From Membranipora membranacea (taxonomy: Eukaryota > Bryozoa > Gymnolaemata > Cheilostomatida > Membraniporidae), in the NCBI GenBank assembly GCA_914767715.1, contig OU612075.1, positions 8,124,001 through 8,188,000 on the forward strand: 64,000 nt of DNA. Reading direction: 5' to 3'. Within the stretch, counting starts at the first letter, position 1, and each line of letters begins with the position of its first letter. The notes under the pieces were generated by a model. That model was given only the letters and a program-made list of their open reading frames with translations, made no database searches and was not told the origin of the DNA. Of this stretch, positions 24,865-36,358 are shown piece by piece. Position numbers and translations under genes: made by a program.

Positions 24865-27800
24865 ATGAAAACAACAATTAGAAATATGCCTGGGGAACAG
24901 AGAGAACCATGTATACAACCAAAATCACTAGTGATAACTGGATGTATTTTTATCCTCACAGTGGTAATTGTCGTTGACCGGATGGAGCTCCAGGCATTGA
25001 AATACAGAGTGGAAGAACTGGAAGCAAGGCTCTACAGCTCGGATTCGACCATGGTAAGAATTATCTTTGTAGTGTCAATTAGTTGCAGGAGGAAAGTTTC
25101 AATGCCATGTTTTACAGGCTCAAAATAGCAAAGTTTGTCGCTAGCTAATATTCACTCAGCATTACTCCTTACAAAATCAACCATCAAATAAAATGGTGCT
25201 AGCTAACTTTATTTCACTATACTAGCTCAGTTAAACTCTAGCTATCATTAATTTACTTCTCTAGAGAATATAAATACATGATATTGCACACAAATATTTT
25301 GTAGATCGTTTTGAATAAAGCATAATGTTTAGTACCTTGTGGCCATTCGATGGAATGTATCTAAGAGTTACAAGATTGTATGTAAAAAATGAATATCTCT
25401 CAAATAACTTGTTATTGCCCTATGAGGAGGTAAGGCTTTGTAGTAGAATATTATATCCTGATTTGACCGTTAACTCTTCTACCAAGATTCCATGATATTT
25501 AAACATTGACGCTTTGTATATAATAAAATCTTTCAGATGAAGGGAGATATAGATCGACAAAAAGGTTGGAGAGGTAAATTTGGATTCGAAAATGCAAAGT
25601 CCCAGATCAACACAGAATCAAGGATAAAAAGACAAACAGAGGAAACAGGGAGTAACCATAACAGTCTCGCCAATCTTGGTGAGGCAACTTAAAACAAAAT
25701 TATAATTCTTATCTACAGACTTTGTCAACATAAAACCCTATACAGTAGTCTGCACTTGTGGCAGCAGTGTTGATTTCATCAAGTTTGGAATGAAAAATGG
25801 TTTGTATACAGAAATCTGGTCACACAGAATGCTAGTTAAATTCATATCCATATATGACTATCATAATTATTTAATTGATATGAAGCGGAGTTTTCAGTGT
25901 GCATATGGTAATGATCTATGCCGCTGTTTATAATTCTGCTGACAATCACTGTAGTTCCATGATTCGACCTGTGGCTATTAATGGGGATGTTGAGCAATGG
26001 GAATACCTCCCGTTTCGCTCTGAGCTCAAAGGTTTAGTTCGCGCTGAGCAGTGCATTCTACAGCAAGCTGATGTGTCCGAGCGATTATCATCAAAGACTT
26101 TGGCTAAAGTTGCCCTGATTCATGTTAGGGTGGAGGCAGATTTTTTTAAAGTTTGGGCTCAGTTCTTGCTGGAAATTGATGCAAATTTCGAGGATAAGCC
26201 AAGAATTGACAGCTCAGCTTAGGCCGACCTCACATGGGAACACGGTGGTATTTCACGCAGAAAATGATATCAATGAGTCAGATAATTTTGGAAATTTTCC
26301 AAACTCTTATCTAATAGGGAAGTTTCTGCAAAACAATGGAATTTATAGACAAGGAAGTAAACTAATTTGAAAAAGATTTTAAAAAGGAAGAATTAATTTG
26401 AAAAAGCTGCATTACATCCAAAAAAGTCCCCACATCCATGTTTTTTTCGTTATGTTATTTCTCATATCTTGCTGCACAATCAATCAACGGGCTGCAACTT
26501 CATGGGTTGATTCATGAGTACATGTTTACGTATAAGATGAAGCAAAGCTGTTCAGGTTTAATTTTTACCTCAATAACTGGTCGACTCGCTGCTACACGAT
26601 TTAGACAGAGACAATAGTTTACGAAGGAAATATCTGTTTTGCTTAGCGTCAGAATGATGTGTAGAACACTTTATATTCCTCGTTTCTACACACTATGCCA
26701 TCAGCCTAGCAAATGAGATTGATATTTGAGAAATGGCAACTAATAATCCTCAATAAACAAACTGCAATGACCAATTTCTATTTATATGTCGTATATCTTT
26801 GGTATTTATTTGTAGGAATACCTGAGCAAGACATTGCTTACATCTACGGAGACCCTGATATCTTAGAGGAGAACATACGGTCTAATCAACAGGCAGCACC
26901 TCAGTGTAAGACTAACACCTTTGCTTTTGTGCCAACAATGACGGCAATATCAAAGTTTCACTGCCAATGGCCGATTAGTGCCAGTTCAGTTTTGGCAGCT
27001 CGCTGCACACCCACTTTCAGGAGGTCTTCTATGGCCTCACCTCTAGGATGCATTCTAGTTTTCTAGGATGTATCACATTCTCAGTATGAGGATTTAGGGC
27101 ACCTTCCGTCCCTCTCTAGGGGCAGCCCAATCTTCTGGTTCTTACTAAACAGCAAAACCTTTGCTCTTGTGCCAACAATGACGGCAAAATCACCCCCACC
27201 CCCTCCCCCATCCCATTAATCATAATTATCAATTCTCTCTGAGATAAAAAAAAGGTATTCTTGTTTAAATCTTCACCCGATGTTTTTCAATGGGCTTTCT
27301 ATGCAATGTTACATCTTTGCCACTCATGGTAGCACAATTGAGGACACTTATTGTTCGCTCCAGTTTTAATAAGTAATATGATTCGAAGGTAACTGGCCGA
27401 ATTTTGGTTGAAGCTCGCACATACTTGCTAGAATTTTCTTCTCTGTTGAGCCAAGTTTGTTGCAACATTTTGTGCAGTACAACCTTATCTTTTCCTAATT
27501 TCTAGTAAACTTCTTACAAGTCTGGCGGTCGATCTTCAGCTGGTCAACTCCGTCATCGGATGAACTCAACAAAGGTCAGTAAGATTTTAAAGGTCAAGGT
27601 CAAGGTTAGCAGTAAAAAGTAAAAAGTAGCATAGTGGGATAGAGCACCTGTCCTCTAATATACATGTGTTAGTTCTGAGTACAAGTCCTGCGGCAGTGTA
27701 TTACTTTCTGGCTTTATCGGCTCTTCAGATGTCCTCTGACCTGCCTGCAAATCTGAGAGCAGCTCTGCACCAAGCATGTTGCCCATTCCCTAATGCTAAG

Positions 27801-30542
27801 CTAAGTGATTATTTTGAACATCTGCAAATAAACACCAAACAGACAACTCCCACATGCACTCCTATGCCTCGTTCTGCAGAACATGATAAATCTTGTTTTT
27901 TTCCATTGAATTTCCTTGCTCACATAATTCACAAATAATTTGGTGTTCAGATGTTGACAGCAGTCCCATGAATCAGTCCCAACTGCTGCATTGTCATAAT
28001 CAGGTCCTAGCTTCAGCAATAAACAATAACAAAACAAGTATGACTGTGTTCGTGTATTGAGTTTTTCCATGGACAGTCATGTTATGTTATGACATATTGG
28101 ACTCTTTGGATTGAGGGTTCAGCACATAGTTTGTGATCTTTGCAACTATTCCTTGAAGTTGCATTATGTTTCTACTGAACTGTCTCTGACGACATCATAC
28201 ATCTCTTTCCCTAATAGACTTGTTCTACAATGTGACCAACACTGACAGAGGTGCGTGTGTTGAAAGACTGATCTGGAAAAATGGCTGGGGCGACACCTGG
28301 TGTAAAACAACGAATCGCAGAAAGAAACAGAAGATGCTCGGTAAAAAACTAAACATCTCCATGTTTTACTTTCAATCAATCTGAGAACCCTTTGTCCACT
28401 GCTTATCATATTTTTTACCCTCACACATTGTCTCCCTAGGAATCTAACTCAATTGAAGCAAGCTCTCTAACTTCTTGATATGCCTGGGAACCGTGGCTGG
28501 ACATGACATTGGCTTCTGAAAACCAAGGCAAAATTCTTTGATTGTTCTTTCTAGATTGCTATTGTGAACATTTTCTTCAGAGCTCTGGTTAAGTCAGCCA
28601 TTTTGAATGAAGACACAACTTTTTTCGTTCCCTATAGAGGAGATAGTTTCTTGACGGAACTGTGCTATGCTGCGATCACACAATGTAACAGATACCTTCA
28701 TTCTACTTGCAGTGAGAGACAAAAGATTTCGCTTTTTCTCTGAGGCAAAGTGGATGAAAAACAGCAAAGAAAACTTCAATATGACAACAGGTGGCGCTAT
28801 AAAAGTGGGAAGACCTGGCATTTACATCATCCATTCAAATGTAGGTATTATTTTGTTGAAGCCTCAAAAGACGGCTGAATAACTTCACCCTTTGGTATTT
28901 CCAGAGATTAAGGTTTCACATGGTCTCAGCGGAAGTCAGATGACGAGGATGTTTGTCACATGCTTACTTTGTAAAAAATGTAATTCACATTCCATATATC
29001 TGTTAACATACTGCGTGATATTGTGAGAACATTTTTAGCTTTTCCAAATTCGCGCCCTTGGTATCTATATTAAATAATCATTAATCATAATCATTTTCAT
29101 AGGAAATCCAACTGAATCCAACTTGAATTCAAGTTGTCTCCCTATTACCAATGAGGAGATAATTCTAAGTTTCATGTCAATATCATTGAAAAACCGTATA
29201 CCTAATCAGAAAATCTATTCAGTTGGATTTCCCCATGAAAATGATTATGATTAATGATTATTTAATATAGATACCAACGGCGCGAATTTACCTTTAGGCA
29301 AATTCGGACCTGCTCCACTGTAATAAAATTGATTATTAATAATCAGTGTACAATCCCATAGCAGTAGCTCTCAACTGCTATGGGATTTGACACTGATTAT
29401 TAATAATCAATTTTATTACAGTGGAACAGGTCGCGAATTTGCCTAATAATAATTTTCTTTCCACTGGCACATATTCGCTTTTGCCTATATCAATAGTGTG
29501 TTAGTTGATGGCATCATCAAAATCAAAATTCACTTTTATTCTTATCAAATATTAGATACACTTTTCTGATGTTGATGAGGATGGGTCCAGTTATACTCTA
29601 AATGTAAAGCCCGCTGCCGGAGGTGAACCTAAGCAAATAGCTCAGTGTTTAACTCAATATCCAGCTAATGAGGACAGCATCATCACACCTTGTCCACTTT
29701 GGCAGGTAAGACCTGGTGATCACATTTCCTTACAAAGTATTTAAACTGAGTCTTACTTGCTCTTCCTGTGACGAACTGCTCCTGGGGCAGTTTTGTGTTC
29801 TTGTCTAGAATCTTTTCAAGAAACATGCATGCTTGCATAATTTAGAAGTAGTGTCATAGTCCAGTCTCACATAATAATCGTACATTTTAAAGATAACGGA
29901 TTGATGACCAGTCAATCACCTTTGCAATCACAAAGAAAGATATTAGATCATGGTTTGGTGGCAGTAATTCACCATGTTTTCATGTAAATTTGAAGGTCAG
30001 CCTAGATCAAGCTGAGTTGTCAGCTCTTGGCTCGACCACAAAATATGCATACATTCCTATGTATAGAGCTGAGATAAAAACATCAACAACAAAAAAGCCG
30101 CCACCGGGACTTGAACCCTAATTGATTGATAAATTATTTGATGCTAACCGCTCAGCCACGCCAGCCAACTGTTGCTTACACAGCGAAGTGAAAACTAATT
30201 CTCCATGCTCAGTGCGGACCAGGAGATAGTTCCATGACTTGAAGAACCCTGAAAATAGGGTCAGGTTGACGACTAGGGGTATGACATATTAAGGCAAACA
30301 ATTTTTGAAAAATAATAATTTGCCAGTGCTAACTTGCAGACAAGATGCGTTTTTACCAAATGAGTAATTTATTTTGACAATAGATCTTATTATTCATTTT
30401 GATTGTATATCTTTTTTTTTCACAGTTACATCCGCTACAGAAAGGCGATGAGGTGTTCATGGAGATACAGAACCTCAACTGGTTCAGAGTAGAAAAGGAC
30501 ACATTACATTTAGCTCTTATCATGCTTAATAATTATAAATAA
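24865..30542 (+). CDS. TNF-A: TNF superfamily type II membrane ligand, 335 aa, 8 exons
   Basis: Exons: 24865-25053, 25537-25678, 26816-26905, 27506-27574, 28218-28340, 28713-28840, 29556-29705, 30426-30542 (1008 nt, TAA at the end). Cytoplasmic tail 1-20, membrane segment ~21-38 (SLVITGCIFILTVVIVVD), short coiled coil 41-57 (ELQALKYRVEELEARLY), furin-type site RIKR at 92-95, motif IAYIYGD, SIFSW exon, Cys ... WGDTWC, basic RRKKQK, then the TNF-homology domain: EAKWM ... GIYIIHSN, a cysteine pair (IAQC ... TPCPLWQ), KGDEVFMEI and HLALIML. TNFSF ligands trimerise and bind TNF receptors; ectodysplasin and Eiger share the cleavage site and cysteine pair. No collagen repeats. The acceptor of exon 4 is ambiguous (27506, or 15 nt further on in the same frame). 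Confidence 0.85.
25899..26222 (+). other. Unexplained 107-codon open frame inside TNF-A intron 2
   Basis: An uninterrupted frame in AT-rich intron sequence with more GC than its surroundings, reading e.g. EYLPFRSELKGLVRAEQC. It starts at a GTG in the frame (ATG two codons later) and does not splice in phase with TNF-A. I recognise no family; it could be a remnant of a mobile element. Confidence 0.25.
27626..27697 (+). mobile_element. Weak tRNA-like SINE copy
   Basis: TAGCATAGTGGGATAGAGCA resembles an A box and GAGTACAAGTCC a decayed B box, in TNF-A intron 4. Confidence 0.35.
29047..29290. mobile_element. Long hairpin element in TNF-A intron 6
   Basis: The first ~60 nt (from AAATTCGCGCC) return as reverse complement at the end (to GGCGCGAATTT). 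Inner arms with TCCAACTGAA / TTCAGTTGGA also pair. Confidence 0.75.
29295..29445. mobile_element. Hairpin MITE, family 2, complete copy
   Basis: 151 nt, starts TAGGCAAATTCG and ends CGCGAATTTGCCTA, arms of ~65 nt nearly perfect, next to the preceding hairpin. Confidence 0.8.
30097..30166 (-). mobile_element. tRNA-like SINE copy
   Basis: On the minus strand: TGGCTGAGCGGTTAGCAT (A box) and GGTTCAAGTCC (B box), followed by a T-rich tail. It lies in TNF-A intron 7. Stems are too poor for a working tRNA. Confidence 0.6.
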
Positions 30543-30626
30543 ATATTTAATGAACCCAGTTCTATTCCAGTTTTTAATAACATTAAAACCTTTTAACTGT
30601 AAACACTTTTGTTAATATTAGCCTGC

Positions 30627-30715
30627 GGTAATAGGTAAATGCAGACTTGTTCCACAGAATAAAAAATTGATTTTTAATAATAAATGTGAAATCCCAGTAG
30701 CTGTGTGTGGGATTT
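30627..30715. mobile_element. Decayed half copy of hairpin MITE family 2
   Basis: Resembles the left half of 29295-29445 (TTCCACAGAATAAAA, TAATAATAAATG, ATCCCA.TAGC), just after the TNF-A stop. Confidence 0.5.
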
Positions 30716-31018
30716 TTGTGAAAAGTAATTGTATTTAATGGGTAATCAACTGAACTCTTGTCTCAAGTGACATGATATTTTAATGAGACAAGCAAAATTA
30801 CCAAAGGCTTATAAAATCCATGAGTTCTCAGTTATTTAATACTGTAAATTTGGGAATTTTTAATTTTTAAAAGTGTATTCTGAACTCTTGGTATCGGATT
30901 ATGCATGACATTACATGAATCAACAACGATGACTGTTTTATAACTGTCTCACATTAAGCTGCTTTGCATATTTTGAAATGTGGATTCTGTCTTGCTTTCT
31001 ATACTCAATAGATACATC

Positions 31019-31024
31019 AATAAA
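31019..31024 (+). promoter_or_regulatory. Likely polyadenylation signal of TNF-A
   Basis: AATAAA followed by a second AATAAA within 15 bases, about 480 nt after the stop codon. An earlier AATAAA overlaps the stop codon itself (30538-30543), so the true 3' end is uncertain. Confidence 0.4.
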
Positions 31025-31673
31025 CACAAATAAACACACTATTTTTTGATGTTTTTTTGTTTATTTCTTCACAAAAAATTTCTCCAAAAATTATCTTCAT
31101 GTGGCACTTTCGGTTTACATAAATTTGAACAATTTTTCATGATTGAAAATCCAAAATTATTGTTCAAACTCCAGAGTTGAACTTGGATTGAGTGAAATTA
31201 CCCAAGAATGTTATGAGAAAACTACATAAATATCTGGTCATGTGGGTTGCTGAATTCAATAATAATCGAAAGAAACACACATCGATTGACACCCCTAAAT
31301 TGAAATTCGGTTCCTTTTTTTCTCGAAATGCTTTTAAGAATATCAAGTTATAATATCATTAATGATGGTAGGTTTGAGAACAACATTATTACTAATTACC
31401 GCCTATTACTTTATATAGAGGTAGGTACACCAAAATAGACCAAATCATAGTGCTTGTTCATGCGATGCAATTGTTTATGACTGTCAGACCATTGATTCTG
31501 CCTCACAGTAATGTGAAATATCACGTTTTTCACCGCACCAAAATTCTGCAAATTTCCATCCCCGTCCCCAAACTATCATACAATCAGCATCAGAATATTT
31601 ATCCCGAGAATCCATAAAGTAATATGTAATGTTTTCCGTAACTCGACCCATCCACTGCCAGATTTCACCAGTC

Positions 31674-31687
31674 CTATAACCTATAAC
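31674..31687. repeat. 7-base tandem duplication in the lectin exon
   Basis: CTATAAC twice (plus-strand reading). Removing one copy would keep the C-type lectin frame; with both, the frame meets TAG. Confidence 0.85.
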
Positions 31688-32170
31688 CTATCCAAGCAGC
31701 ATGATACCAATCTACAAAATAATGTTGCAATCAAATATGTGAAGTTTAAAATTTTTTTGCTGCTTTGCCTAAATGAATCTGAGAATAACCTAATTATATC
31801 TTGAACGAGAGCCTTCAGCTTCATGCTATACACTCATTAACATATTTTGTTATTTTTCAACCCATCCCTCACCAAAAAATACGACATATTGGAGTTTTAT
31901 GCCTCAAGACCAAGGTAAAACGATCGTTATAGCTAACAGTGAATAATTTTCCTTGGGAACAAAGTAATGCTTGACGGAAGGTAGTATATGCTCAGAGAGA
32001 GAATAGTCCAGTGCAATAAGTTACCTGGTTCTGTTTCAGTCATTTGACGAAACCACTTAGCATCCTCAACAGTCTGAAGTGTGAGCAGGTGCTCTCTCAT
32101 ATCCTCACAATGTTCTTTAGAGTCATACCAGTCAAGACTGCCACCAAGTAGCCCAACACAGGTGTTAGAT

Positions 32171-32430
32171 AGAGGGTTCAGCACATAGTTTGAATCGCAT
32201 GTGTTGACACACCTACATAAATGTATAGGAGTGCTCAATAATTCAAAATCCCGCTAAAACTGTTCAAACACTCAAACTAACACAAATAGGTTTTGGATGG
32301 AGAGTTCAGCGCATAGTTTGGAATGCATGGTGACACACCTATATAAATGGGTAGGAGTTTTGATAATTCAAAATCCCGCATAGTTTGACTCGCATGCAAC
32401 ACCTACATAAATTTAAAAGGGTGTTCGATA
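32171..32430. repeat. Three partial tandem copies of the lectin intron-exon junction
   Basis: The start of the lectin exon with its acceptor (…CATAGTTTG..TCGCATG…CACCTACATAAAT) recurs, diverged, near 32297-32375 and 32376-32430. Confidence 0.65.
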
Positions 32431-35112
32431 AAATGGATGCCCCAACATCCCAATGTAGCTGATAAAAACATAAAACTAACACACATCTACTCAACTCAAT
32501 GTTTTCATATCCCTATCATCCCTCATAAAACCCATTATATCCAAACGTTAACAAACATTATTACATAACCAACCTGGCGCCTGATTCACCAAACCCCCTT
32601 TGTGTTGTCACATATAGCGATGGGTCCCCTTTTATCTATTGTTCTCAGTACTTGTTTTTGTCTTTTTTACTATAAATTGAATTGCTTGGTCAAAGTACCT
32701 AATTCAAGATTAAATCCTCAGAGAACGAGGTACTATTACATGTTGTTTCTTTGTTTAAATCCATGATATACGAACTTTACATGGTTTAGAACTCAAATTT
32801 TATACTAACTCTCTCCTGGAAAGGGTGACAGAGGTATGTTTATATTATTTTTACCTTTTATCATAGCAACGCATTATCTAAAAACTTGATATTGATTTAA
32901 TCAAACTTGCATTTTTACCATGACAAATGCCATTTCAATTTCAATTTTTCATGTATAACCACTTGAATCGCACTAATCACACGTTATCAATATTTTAATC
33001 AAATTTATATAAAATTGTAGTTTTACGGTGTCAACGGTTTACTCAAATAAACTACTATAGAATGCACCCGTTAGAAACTCGATCAATAATCTAGGAGGGC
33101 AGTTACAATTTGGTTAATAGGTTATTATAATTGCCCATTACAACAGCATGCAACATATGTATGTATGTCTGCATCGATTGACATATCCCTGCAATATACA
33201 TAATATATTTCCGTACCAGTACAGTCTTCATTGCTAAGTATTCATCTACGCTACCATCGCCGGTTTCGTAATGCGAATGAAGTAACACCAACCAATGTGA
33301 ACAGAAGTTGACCTACATGCTATTCCCATGTGTCGATTACCCCTAAAATCGATGTGATGTCGACATATGGAAACTTCTTATTGATAAAGATTTTTGCTGT
33401 TGTTTGATGACAGTTTTGAGGGTTATGTTGAAGCTTTCAAATTTTGATCTTTACCATCATCATTTATATGATAAAGTTATTTTTCTAACCTGATGAGAAA
33501 ATCTCAGAGCCTGAAGCATTGTGGAGTGTGACTCTCCCTCTTATAACATGTACATAGTCTGATGATACAGCACATTCACCGCTCTTCTCGTTAAAGACGA
33601 AGGTTTTATAGTTATCCAGCGGCATAGATAAGCAGATAGATGCGCAACGTATCTGTGATAAAACCGTTGAAATTTGTATCACTTCACTCTGCAGTAAACC
33701 ATAGTTTTCACTTCCATACCTCTTGAAGCTGTTGTCAACTGCATACTCAATTGCGTTCACATGCTGAAAAATTTAAACAACAGATTGGAATGGCACATCA
33801 AAAACTCATTTTTGATCATTAACCATTTGAATGTCATCATTTTGATATATGGTATTTAGAAAAAAAAAATATACAGTATCTACAAATATGAAATTGTATA
33901 AAAATATATACAAGCCGTAACCCAGGTGTTTTGCCATCACGGTACATGCCCCTTTTTTTTCTAACATGGGTATCAAGTACCTTATCAAATTTAATACAAT
34001 GAATTAAATAATATGTTATGTTTATTGGTGTGTGATTTATTATTTGGAAAATTCATTATGCCTAATATATGAGGAGCCAAACCTTGGGGAGTAGAAAAGA
34101 GTTAAAATAAATTACCAGTATTCGATGAGACAGCTACATGGTTAGAAGCATCAAGCAGCTTAAATTAAGAGAAACAGCAGGTCTCAACATTCTGCAGAAA
34201 GAAGTTGAAAATCCAATGAGGTAATGATGCTGCTACTTTATACTTATATACGTTATACTTTTATTTGTTTTTTATTTTAATTAGCACTGACTGTATTTAC
34301 CAACCAATCAGAGCCAACACATTGGTTAGTTGCTTACCATCAATATAAAATCTAGACCCATCTTTGTAAAAACTCTTGCCTCAGACCATTGATTTTGAGC
34401 GACAAGTCTCTAACAAAGCTATAACTTAAAATTGCCTATCGTCATAATTGCACATCATCCATGTAAATTTTCTGGAATATTCGTTATTATTAAAAAATTA
34501 ATTCCAATTATTTGGGAAGCTCTGCGATCTAACAGATCTGCTATTCCCAAACGCTTAGATGATCTAGCAATTATTCAGTCTGCCATGTATGTGCAGACTC
34601 AATTTTGCAGGATTCTGAGTTGTTCTCTGATGTAAAAGTCGGTTTGCTGCTTTTTGTATGCACTGAGAGTGGACTATTGCGATGATTCATGGTTTTCAGA
34701 CAGCTAATTATTTCTAATTTGTCTATACACTTGCATTTTAGTCTTGCACATATTGTTTTTATTCCATTCTATTTTTATTCTATTTTATATTCTGAGACAT
34801 TTTTTCATAGACACTGTTCTATGTAGACTAGCTTTGTTGGTGCAAGGGCGGGGAACCAACCCCCCCTTCAACAAAGCTTGTCATTGATTGCCCTGTGTTT
34901 TAGTAAAGAATAAATAAATCTGAGGCCCACATCTTGTGTTTATTGCCTGCAAATCTTTGAGACTGATTAACCCACATATACATGTAAGTAGTGTCCATTG
35001 ATGATCCTCTGTCATGCTGTCAACACCCAATAAATGACCTCTTACCCATCCCCTGTTTTTGAATATTGAAACCAGCTGGCATCAAGGAAGTAATAATTGG
35101 ATGCCAATGGAA

Positions 35113-35160
35113 TAATTCCCCTTTTTATCATGAAATTGGATGCCAAAGAATGCTGTTAGA
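35113..35160 (+). repeat. Dispersed repeat, copy 2
   Basis: ATTCCCC, ATGAAATTGGATGCCAAA and TGCTG in the same order as at 24567 and 44559. Confidence 0.55.
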
Positions 35161-35235
35161 CTAGATTGATGCTGGTGTTTCCCTAGGTATGGCACATCAC
35201 ATTAACATTGATTGTGTGCAGATCAGATAATTCCC

Positions 35236-35290
35236 TAGTCTAAGCCCCCAGACTTTTGCCCCTGTCCGACACCCCCCCCCCCCCCTGTTC
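35236..35290 (+). repeat. TAGTCTAAGCCCCCAGAC-type dispersed repeat
   Basis: A small inverted pair (GTCT...AGAC) around five C, then TTTTGCCCC and a C tract. Related copies are at 19371, 41851 and, reversed, 56061. Confidence 0.6.
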
Positions 35291-35970
35291 GACATGAAAT
35301 CAATCGCAATGTTATTTATGCACTGTCTGCCAATTTTTTTGAAACATCCCAGCCAAGTAGACCTGTCTGTTTTGTGGGTAATTTGATTTTTGTAACATCC
35401 CAATTTGATTTACTGATGTCGCAATGTCTTCATTTTGGCGATCAAAATCAAAGCACTGAAAATAAATGACACGTTTAACAAATTCACCTAATAAGTTTTT
35501 TACCATTTAAATTTGTTTTTGCATGGCCAAGATGTCCAAGTGAATTGATCTGCAAATCAAAGAGGAAAACGTATCTACAAAAAAAGACCACTATGGTATC
35601 AACTTTGGTACAATTTATGAATCTAAACAGTGGTGATAGACTGTCCACACATCTTGGTTTCATGCAAAGAAACTGTGCTCCCTACTGCAAGAAAAATCAT
35701 GACAACAAATAACTCCCACAAGAAAATCTTCACCTTGGCGCAGTGTGCACAGTATAACCGAAATCAATCATATTATATAAAAATTAAATCTCATAGTGCA
35801 CCACTCACAATAGCACCCAGTTTGTGGAATGTAGTATGTAAGAATCAAATGTTCCTGAAAATCTTGGTATTTGAAGACATTGGTAGCTATCCTCTTCCAA
35901 AGTACAATGTCTGACTACTGGGAACCCTGGATAAATGCTTATATCATTCATTTCTATAAAAAAAAACTAA

Positions 35971-36097
35971 GTCTAAGCGCTCAGACGGCTCCAATGCGAG
36001 TTATTGGCATCACATTATCAACCACCCATTTTGGAAATGGGTGGTTGATATAATGTGATGCCACTAACTAGCATTGAAGCCATCTGAGCACTCAGAC
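35971..36097. mobile_element. Hairpin MITE, family 1, copy 2
   Basis: 127 nt; left end GTCTAAGCGCTCAGACGGC, right end its near reverse complement; centre CACCCATTTTGGAAATGGGTG is a perfect palindrome. Confidence 0.75.
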
Positions 36098-36290
36098 TAT
36101 AACACCCTCGCATTCTCATGTATTATTGATAGGTATGAAACTCGTGTATCTGAGAAACCCTGGTCAGTCGTAGGGATTTGGCTTTGCCTTTCTAATTAGA
36201 CCTCATTTGCAGTGAGCAGGTTATAGCAAAGGCCAGTTGTGCAACTAATTACTAGTACTATGTACTTCTAGTGTGTCAAAGCAACTTCCT

Positions 36291-36358
36291 CCACCCAAGA
36301 TCGAACCCAGGTGGTGAGGATCAGCTGTCCTGAATACTACCACTAAGCAACTCGGTTT
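36291..36358 (-). mobile_element. tRNA-like SINE copy
   Basis: Minus strand: TTGCTTAGTGGTAGTATT (A box) and GGGTTCGATCTTGG (B box), with ~35 nt between them. Confidence 0.5.

Larger units (their letters stand above)
30543..31483. other. Spacer between convergent TNF-A and lectin gene
   Basis: Holds a decayed copy of an inverted-repeat element (about 30627-30715) and AATAAA signals for TNF-A near 31019. No exon seen. Confidence 0.5.
31484..33763 (-). pseudogene. PAN/Apple plus C-type lectin gene, partial, frame broken in the last exon
   Basis: Three exons seen: 33490-33763, with Cys spacing of a PAN/Apple module (RCASICLSM ... FVFNEKSGECAVSSD); 32025-32212, first half of a C-type lectin domain (NTCVGLLGGSLDWYDSKEHC ... 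LLTLQTVEDAKW); 31484-31711, second half (AAWIGY, IWQWMG, DADCMIVWGRGWKFAEFWC, HYCEAE, then TGA). In the last exon a 7-base unit is doubled (31674-31687), so the frame set by the previous exon meets TAG just after WIGYRL; the lectin frame resumes one shift later. The PAN exon ends in phase 1 but the lectin exon needs phase 2, so at least one exon between them is not found. No signal-peptide exon seen. Either a pseudogene, a null allele, or rescued by an AG inside the duplication. Confidence 0.65.

Noticed and set aside
33103-33291. Missing middle exon of the lectin gene
   Set aside because: Of the reading frames tried with the required phases (in 1, out 2), each met a stop or lacked a credible acceptor; not called.
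34432-34635. 67-codon frame between the lectin gene and TNF-B
   Set aside because: No domain pattern, no splice context, and AT-rich composition like the flanks.
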